Assembly (NCBI RefSeq): GCF_009739905.1
Contig: NZ_CP034279.1
Location: 6,448,001-6,512,000, forward strand
Source: Streptomyces ficellus
Lineage (GTDB): Bacteria; Actinomycetota; Actinomycetes; Streptomycetales; Streptomycetaceae
Length of the DNA: 64,000 nucleotides
Direction of reading: 5' to 3'
Part shown: positions 59,752-64,000 of the stretch, in pieces
How the letters are laid out: every line of letters starts with the position of its first letter
How positions within the stretch are numbered: position 1 is the first letter of the stretch
Notes under the pieces: generated by a model
Seen by the model: only the letters and a program-made list of their open reading frames with translations
Told to the model about the DNA's origin: nothing
The model's database searches: none
Position numbers and translations under genes: made by a program

Positions 59752-60116
59752 GACGTACCCAGCCCCCTTCGCGCAGGTTTATGCCGGTCAGTCTGCACAA
59801 GTGCCCGCCCGTTCGCCAGGGCGCGGGAACAGATGCGCCCCCTGTGCCACGTACCGCCCGGCCGGTGCGCCCCGTGCGCCGCGCCCCGTGGGCCGCGCGC
59901 CGCGCGGGAGTGCGCCCACGCACCAGGCCCGTCCGGCCCGCCGGCAGCTGCGAGTCGTCGGCAGCCGTGGCCCGCCGACAGCCGGGGCCGGCCGTCGTGG
60001 CCCGTCCGGCCCGCCTGCAAGCCTTCCCTATGGGGCATCAAAGTCATCGTTTGTGCAGGTGAGGGGGGTATGTTCGAGGTGGGGAAGCACGGCGGAGAGA
60101 AGACGAGGAGCGGCGC
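59752..60116. other. Divergent intergenic region with 17-bp repeat
   Basis: 365 bp without a gene. GGCCCGTCCGGCCCGCC occurs at 59926-59942 and 59999-60015, a 73-bp period. GC-rich palindromic pieces (CCGGCAGCTGC, GTCGTCGGCAGCC) lie between. An AT-richer TATGGGGCATCAAAGTCATCG near 60030-60050 could be the promoter of the PLP enzyme. Confidence 0.5.
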
Positions 60117-61283
60117 GTGAGCACCATCGGGCAAGCAGGGCAGCAGGGACCGGACGGGCCGGCCGGACCGGCCGCGACCATCGACGTGGACCGCAGCGAC
60201 GTCGCGTACCGGGACTGGCTGAAGGAGGCGGTGCGCAAGGTCCAGGCCGACGCCAACCGGTCCGCCGACACCCACCTGCTGCGCTTCCCGGTCCCCGAGC
60301 GGTGGGGTATCGACCTCTACCTCAAGGACGAGTCCACCCACCCGACCGGCAGCCTCAAGCACCGCCTGGCTCGTTCGCTGTTCCTGTACGGGCTGTGCAA
60401 CGGCTGGATCCGCCCCGGCAAGCCCGTCATCGAGGCCTCCAGCGGTTCGACGGCCGTCTCCGAGGCGTACTTCGCGGGACTCATCGGTGTGCCCTTCATC
60501 GCCGTCATGCCGCGGACCACCAGCCCGGAGAAGATCCGGCTCATCGAATTCCACGGGGGGCAATGCCACTTCGTCGACGACTCCCGCAAGATGTACGAGG
60601 AGTCCGCCGCCCTCGCGCTCGCCACCGGCGGCCACTACATGGACCAGTTCACGTACGCGGAGCGGGCCACCGACTGGCGCGGCAACAACAACATCGCCGA
60701 GTCGATCTACCAGCAGCTGCGGCTGGAGCGCCATCCGGTGCCCGCCTGGATCGTCGCCACGGCGGGTACGGGCGGCACGTCCGCGACCATCGCCCGTTAC
60801 GTCCACTACATGATGTACGACACCCGCGTGTGCGTCCCCGACCCCGAGAACTCCTGCTTCTTCGAGGGCTGGACCACCGGAAACGCGCACGCCGCCAGCG
60901 ACTGCGGCTCGCGTATCGAGGGCATCGGCAGGCCCCGGATGGAGCCGAGCTTCGTGCCCGGCGCCATTGACCGGATGATGAAGGTTCCCGACGCGGCGAG
61001 CGTGGCCGCCGTACGCGCGCTGGAGAACGCCATCGGGCGCAAGGCGGGCGGCTCGACCGGGACCGGCCTGTGGAGCGCGCTGAAGATCGTCGCCGAGATG
61101 GTGGCGGAGGGCCGCACCGGCAGTGTGGTCACCCTGCTGTGCGACCCCGGCGACCGCTACCTCGACAAGTACTACTCCGACGCCTGGCTCGCCGAACAGG
61201 GCCTGGACATCGCTCCGTACAGCGCCGCGATCGACGAGTTCCTCGGCAGCGGGGTCTGGCCCGCCCGCTTCACGACCGGCTGA
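60117..61283 (+). CDS. PLP-dependent cysteine synthase/desulfhydrase family protein (Cds1-like)
   Basis: This 388-residue fold-type II PLP enzyme has the Schiff-base lysine in STHPTGSLKHRLARS (Lys in SLKHR), EASSGSTAVSEAYFA (cofactor phosphate loop), ATAGTGGTSATIARY (Gly loop) and GSTGTGLWSALK (Ser). Actinobacterial relatives include Cds1, an L-cysteine desulfhydrase producing H2S, and cysteine synthase-like enzymes. The lysine context HPTGSLKHR fits Cds1-type rather than CysK. GTG start at 60117. No sulfur assimilation genes adjoin it. Confidence 0.88.
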   Translation: MSTIGQAGQQGPDGPAGPAATIDVDRSDVAYRDWLKEAVRKVQADANRSADTHLLRFPVPERWGIDLYLKDESTHPTGSLKHRLARSLFLYGLCNGWIRPGKPVIEASSGSTAVSEAYFAGLIGVPFIAVMPRTTSPEKIRLIEFHGGQCHFVDDSRKMYEESAALALATGGHYMDQFTYAERATDWRGNNNIAESIYQQLRLERHPVPAWIVATAGTGGTSATIARYVHYMMYDTRVCVPDPENSCFFEGWTTGNAHAASDCGSRIEGIGRPRMEPSFVPGAIDRMMKVPDAASVAAVRALENAIGRKAGGSTGTGLWSALKIVAEMVAEGRTGSVVTLLCDPGDRYLDKYYSDAWLAEQGLDIAPYSAAIDEFLGSGVWPARFTTG

Positions 61284-61299
61284 CGGCTCTCCGGCGGGG

Positions 61300-61315
61300 C
61301 GCGCCGTCCGGCGCG
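61300..61315. terminator. Hairpin between convergent PLP-enzyme and SRPBCC genes
   Basis: CGCGCC-gtcc-GGCGCG forms a 6-bp GC stem in the 35-bp gap between the two stop codons. Confidence 0.5.
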
Positions 61316-61318
61316 TTC

Positions 61319-61858
61319 CTACGGGGCCGGGGACGAGGCGAGTCTGCGGTCGAGGTTGCGCATCGCGTCCCGGAACGAGCGGCCCACGCCGGGCCGGGCC
61401 AGCCGCATCACCAGCCGGAACGGCGCGACGCCCTCGGCCGCCATCGTCCACCGCACCCGGGTGCCGCCACCGGCCGTCCCTGACGTCCCTGCCGGCCCGG
61501 TCGCCCCGGCCGTTCCGGTGCTGGGCGGTGCCGGGCTCAGGAGCCACTCCTCCATCAGGGCGCGGACGCCCGGGGCGTTGGTCTCCTCCACCCGGTAGGC
61601 GTACCGCTCACCGGCGTCCGTCACCAGGATCCGTTCCTGGAAGACCACTCCGCCGCGCAGCCGTATCTCCCGGCCGGCACCACCGGCGGTCGGCCGGGCG
61701 GCGGCGATGGCGGTGAACCACGAGGGGCTGTCGGCGACTTCGTCCGCCAGTGCCCGGTACACCGCCGAAGGCGGCGCGGCCACATGCGTGTCGAAGACCA
61801 GTCGTACGGGGGCGGACTCGAGGAAGTCCAGTTGTACCGGGCGCAGTCGGCGTGCCAT
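61319..61858 (-). CDS. SRPBCC family protein
   Basis: A 179-residue START-like helix-grip protein: RLVFDTHVAAPPSAVYRALADEV (helix entry), RLRGGVVFQERI and VRWTMAAEGVAPFRLVMRLARPG (strand and C-terminal helix). It has a Gly/Thr/Ala-rich loop (TGTAGATGPAGTSGTAGGGT) inside the fold. Ligand unknown; the family binds hydrophobic molecules or acts as cyclase in polyketide pathways. The ATG at 61858 is the start of similarity. It is followed by a second SRPBCC gene in the same orientation upstream on the chromosome. Confidence 0.82.
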   Translation of the reverse strand: MARRLRPVQLDFLESAPVRLVFDTHVAAPPSAVYRALADEVADSPSWFTAIAAARPTAGGAGREIRLRGGVVFQERILVTDAGERYAYRVEETNAPGVRALMEEWLLSPAPPSTGTAGATGPAGTSGTAGGGTRVRWTMAAEGVAPFRLVMRLARPGVGRSFRDAMRNLDRRLASSPAP

Positions 61859-62105
61859 GGGACCGTACCTCCAGATGCGAAGGGGATGGCGGCGGGCGGT
61901 GTCCGTGAAGCCGCGTACCCGGCCCGGGACGCCCGTCCCACGGCCGGTGCGTACGACCGCGCGGTCGGCGGCACCCGCCGGATGCGGGGGTGCAGCGCGC
62001 CCCGCCCGCGGCGCGTCGGTCACGCGTCGCCGGACGGCGTCCTGCGGGCGGGAGGACGGGACTTCGTGGACACGGCCCGGGCCCCACACCATAGCTGGCG
62101 CCCCA

Positions 62106-62633
62106 TCAGTTGTCCGCCAGGAGGCCGGACAGGGCCCGGCCGAACAGCAACCGGCCGGCGCGGGCGACCACGGCGTCGCACATCCGGGGCAGGCCGCGCA
62201 CCCGCACCTCTTCCGTCCACGTCACCCGGACCGCTCCGGGCGCGGTCGGACGCACCTCGATCTCGGCCCAGCCGGTGATCACCCGGCCCCGCTTCTCCAG
62301 CCGGCACACTCCCGTACCGGCCTCCGGACGACCCGCCTCCAGGCCACCGGCCCCCGGACGACCCGCATCCGGCCCACCAGCCTCCGGACCGTCGTCCCCC
62401 GCACCACCCGCCCCCGGTGGCACGCAGTGGACGACCTCCATGGGGTCGTCGAACCCGACCGGCCCGATACCGGTGCGCATCGTGAAGCGGCTCCCCGTCC
62501 GCACCGGTCCCGCCGTCACCGCCGTGGCACGCGTCAGGGGGACCAGCGCCGCATGGGCGTGCCAGTCGGTGAGTCGCCGCCACGCCTCGGCGGCGGGCAG
62601 CGGGGCGCCGCGGACGATCCGGAACAGGGCCAT
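62106..62633 (-). CDS. SRPBCC family protein with repeat insert
   Basis: A second, 175-residue SRPBCC protein: MALFRIVRGAPLPAAEAWRR, LTDWHAHAALVPLTRATAV, SRFTMRTGIGPVGFDDPMEV and CDAVVARAGRLLFGRALSGLL. Inside (about residues 78-105) is an insertion made of Gly/Ala/Glu/Pro-rich decapeptides (EAGGPDAGRP, GAGGLEAGRP), encoded by a 30-bp DNA repeat. The domain is otherwise intact, so the insert should form a surface loop. ATG start at 62633. Confidence 0.82.
   Translation of the reverse strand: MALFRIVRGAPLPAAEAWRRLTDWHAHAALVPLTRATAVTAGPVRTGSRFTMRTGIGPVGFDDPMEVVHCVPPGAGGAGDDGPEAGGPDAGRPGAGGLEAGRPEAGTGVCRLEKRGRVITGWAEIEVRPTAPGAVRVTWTEEVRVRGLPRMCDAVVARAGRLLFGRALSGLLADN
62311..62400. repeat. 30-bp tandem repeat (minisatellite) inside SRPBCC gene
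   Basis: Three 30-bp units (62311-62340, 62341-62370, 62371-62400) share CC(T/C)CCGGAC and CC(A/G)GCC pieces; a fourth partial unit follows. Unit length divisible by three keeps the reading frame and adds ten residues per copy. Confidence 0.88.
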
Positions 62634-62686
62634 GCCCCGATCGTATGCGCGCCGCGGCCCCACGCCGGGACCGCCGCGAGCGGCCG

Positions 62687-63517
62687 TCAGACGGTGTCGT
62701 CCTCGCCCGCGACGACGAGCCCCGGCAGGTGCTCGGCCATCTCCGCGCGCGCCTCGTCCGGCAGGCCGCCGTCCGTCACGAGGGTGTCGATCTCGTCCAG
62801 CCGCGCGAAGGAACTCAGGCCCACCGTGCCCCACTTGGTGTGGTCCGCGACGACCACCACCCGCCGCGCGGAGCGGATGAACTGCCGGTTGGTCTCCGCC
62901 TCCGCCAGGTTCGGGGTGGACACCCCGGCCTCCACCGAGATGCCGTGCACCCCGAGGAACAGCACGTCGAAGTGGAGCGAGCGGATCGCCTGGTCGGCCA
63001 CCGGTCCCACCAGTGAGTCCGACGGCGTGCGCACGCCCCCCGTCAGGACCACGGTCGCCGCACCGGCGCGGGGCGCGCCGCCCGAGCCGGTGCCCTGCGC
63101 CGTGTGGAAGACGTCGGCGACGCGCACCGAATTGGTCACCACCGTCAGGTCCGGCACGTCCAGCAGGTGCTGGGCCAGCGCGTACGTCGTCGTACCGCCC
63201 GACAGGGCGATCGCGCTGCCCGGCGCCGCCATCCTGGCCGCCGCCCGCGAGATGTCCTCCTTGGCGCCCTGCTCCAGGGCCGACTTCGCCTCGAACCCGG
63301 GCTCGTGGGTGCTCGCCTCGACGAGCGGTACGGCACCGCCGTGCACCTTCTCGATGACCCCCTGCCGGGCCAGCGCGTCGAGGTCGCGGCGGACGGTCAT
63401 GTCGGAGACGTTGAGCCTGCGGGTGAGCTCGTTGACCCGGACCCCGCCGCGCCGCCTCACCTCGTCCAGGATCAGGGCACGCCGCTGCTCCGCGAGGAGG
63501 TTCTGGTTGTCGCTCAC
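62687..63517 (-). CDS. DeoR/GlpR family transcriptional regulator
   Basis: A 276-residue DeoR-type regulator. The HTH is LAEQRRALILDEVRRRGGVRV and VSDMTVRRDLDALARQGVIEK; the effector domain has IALSGGTTTYALAQHLLD (sugar-phosphate loop), VVLTGGVRTPSDSLVG and FLGVHGISVEAGVSTPNLAEA. It probably senses a phosphorylated sugar. I use the GTG at 63517 (then SDNQNLLAEQ), where family proteins begin, over an ATG at 63538. It lies next to the divergent membrane protein gene at the right edge. Nearby sugar genes are absent. Confidence 0.88.
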   Translation of the reverse strand: MSDNQNLLAEQRRALILDEVRRRGGVRVNELTRRLNVSDMTVRRDLDALARQGVIEKVHGGAVPLVEASTHEPGFEAKSALEQGAKEDISRAAARMAAPGSAIALSGGTTTYALAQHLLDVPDLTVVTNSVRVADVFHTAQGTGSGGAPRAGAATVVLTGGVRTPSDSLVGPVADQAIRSLHFDVLFLGVHGISVEAGVSTPNLAEAETNRQFIRSARRVVVVADHTKWGTVGLSSFARLDEIDTLVTDGGLPDEARAEMAEHLPGLVVAGEDDTV

Positions 63518-63732
63518 CGCAGGGGCCGGTCCTTCCATGTCGTCAACACCGCTGGCCAAGGGTCATCATCCTGCCATGTGCCCGGAGGCGACAGACCGGG
63601 GAGATTACGTGAGAACCCTGCCGTCGGACGCCGCGTTCCGCGATCCTGGTCACGTCCGGTCACGACCGGTCACTCACGTGCTCCGATCCGTCCCCGGCCG
63701 CCCGTCCCCCCGTCCTGAGAGGGAGCCCGCCC

Positions 63733-64000
63733 GTGCCCCCTGCCACCCCGGAGCCCACCCGCCCAGGCGCCGCGCTGGAACTGCTCGTCCACGGCGTCGG
63801 CGGCACCACGCCCGAGCGCATGCTCGACGACCCCCGGACCGTGCGCGTGACCGGCGACGCGACCGCGGCGATCTACCGGCGCACCGTCGACCAGCACGCC
63901 GAGAGGGAACCGGAACGGTTCACCGACGGACGGCCGGTCCCCGAGGCGTACTGCTGGTGCAACCTCACCTCAGGCAACGGATCGCGTGCCTTATGGCTGC
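63733..64000 (+). CDS. Large membrane/lipase-like protein, 5' part, with TTA codon
   Basis: The frame starts GTG at 63733 after GAGAGGGAG and leaves the window open. The first 89 codons read ALELLVHGVGGTTPERML (lipase-like HG motif), DDPRTVRVTGDATAAIYRR, VPEAYCWCNLTSGNGSRALW. I recognise this as the start of a large streptomycete membrane protein that opens with HGVGG and continues with membrane helices. Codon 87 is TTA (63991-63993), the only in-frame TTA I found in this window, so its translation may depend on the bldA tRNA. Full length and function are not visible. Confidence 0.75.
   Translation, partial: MPPATPEPTRPGAALELLVHGVGGTTPERMLDDPRTVRVTGDATAAIYRRTVDQHAEREPERFTDGRPVPEAYCWCNLTSGNGSRALWL

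Overview
The window is about 72-75% GC DNA with GTG starts, tight ATGA/GTGA overlaps, many one-gene regulators beside divergent targets, and gene families typical of Streptomyces or a close actinomycete (mycoredoxin, mycothiol-dependent isomerase, DUF6421, DUF6332, HATPase anti-sigma-like proteins). It reads as ordinary chromosomal DNA. I see no rRNA, tRNA, insertion sequence, prophage or CRISPR array.

Layout. 1-7.5 kb: end of an ArsC-type arsenate reductase, a DUF2087 protein, a HAD phosphatase, an Lrp/AsnC regulator, an MMPL exporter divergent from a FUSC transporter, and a lactonase with a probable DasR box. 7.5-15.3 kb (mostly minus strand): CbiX-like protein, N-acetylglucosamine-kinase-like ATPase, uracil-DNA glycosylase, BNR-repeat protein, OYE-type flavoenzyme divergent from an ArsR regulator, FprA-type reductase, DUF305 lipoprotein. 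15.5-24.5 kb: LVIVD-repeat secreted protein, TetR, PAP2 phosphatase, M56 peptidase, DUF5134, GNAT, a ClpC-like unfoldase, GDPD. 24.8-28.1 kb: a coupled DUF6421-SDR-threonine aldolase operon. 28.3-34.7 kb: B3/B4 protein, acyltransferase, thioredoxin-like protein, flavin reductase, etfB-etfA, DUF6986 aldolase-like protein. 34.7-42.7 kb: Ser/Thr kinase, NarL-type two-component pair divergent from an ABC-2 exporter, LacI regulator divergent from an ROK sugar kinase. 42.8-50.7 kb: small protein, P-loop kinase/NUDIX fusion, MBL hydrolase, M20 dipeptidase, geranylgeranyl-reductase-like protein, Ddn-type oxidoreductase with TetR, SGNH hydrolase. 50.7-64 kb: a collapsed two-component pseudogene, DUF6332, MFS/MarR pair, mycothiol enzyme, second MFS, DUF8129 plus HhH-GPD pair, ROK regulator, mycoredoxin, HATPase protein, Cds1-like PLP enzyme, two SRPBCC proteins, DeoR regulator, and the start of a membrane protein containing the only in-frame TTA (bldA) codon I found.

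A recurring theme is the regulator/target pair with a palindromic intergenic operator. I could read inverted repeats directly for OYE/ArsR, LacI/ROK kinase, Ddn/TetR, MFS/MarR, TetR itself and MMPL/FUSC. The MMPL/FUSC element also recurs in front of the Lrp gene. The most original leads are (i) DUF6421, whose HDRTH and EELRCD motifs resemble the zinc-site motifs of M49 peptidases, in an uncharacterised operon with an SDR and a threonine aldolase; (ii) the four-copy Lrp-type box linking a regulator to two exporters; (iii) a TCS pseudogene in which kinase and regulator fragments are telescoped into 300 bp; and (iv) several young DNA repeats (46 bp direct repeat, in-frame 30 bp minisatellite, hexamer tract in a LacI promoter).
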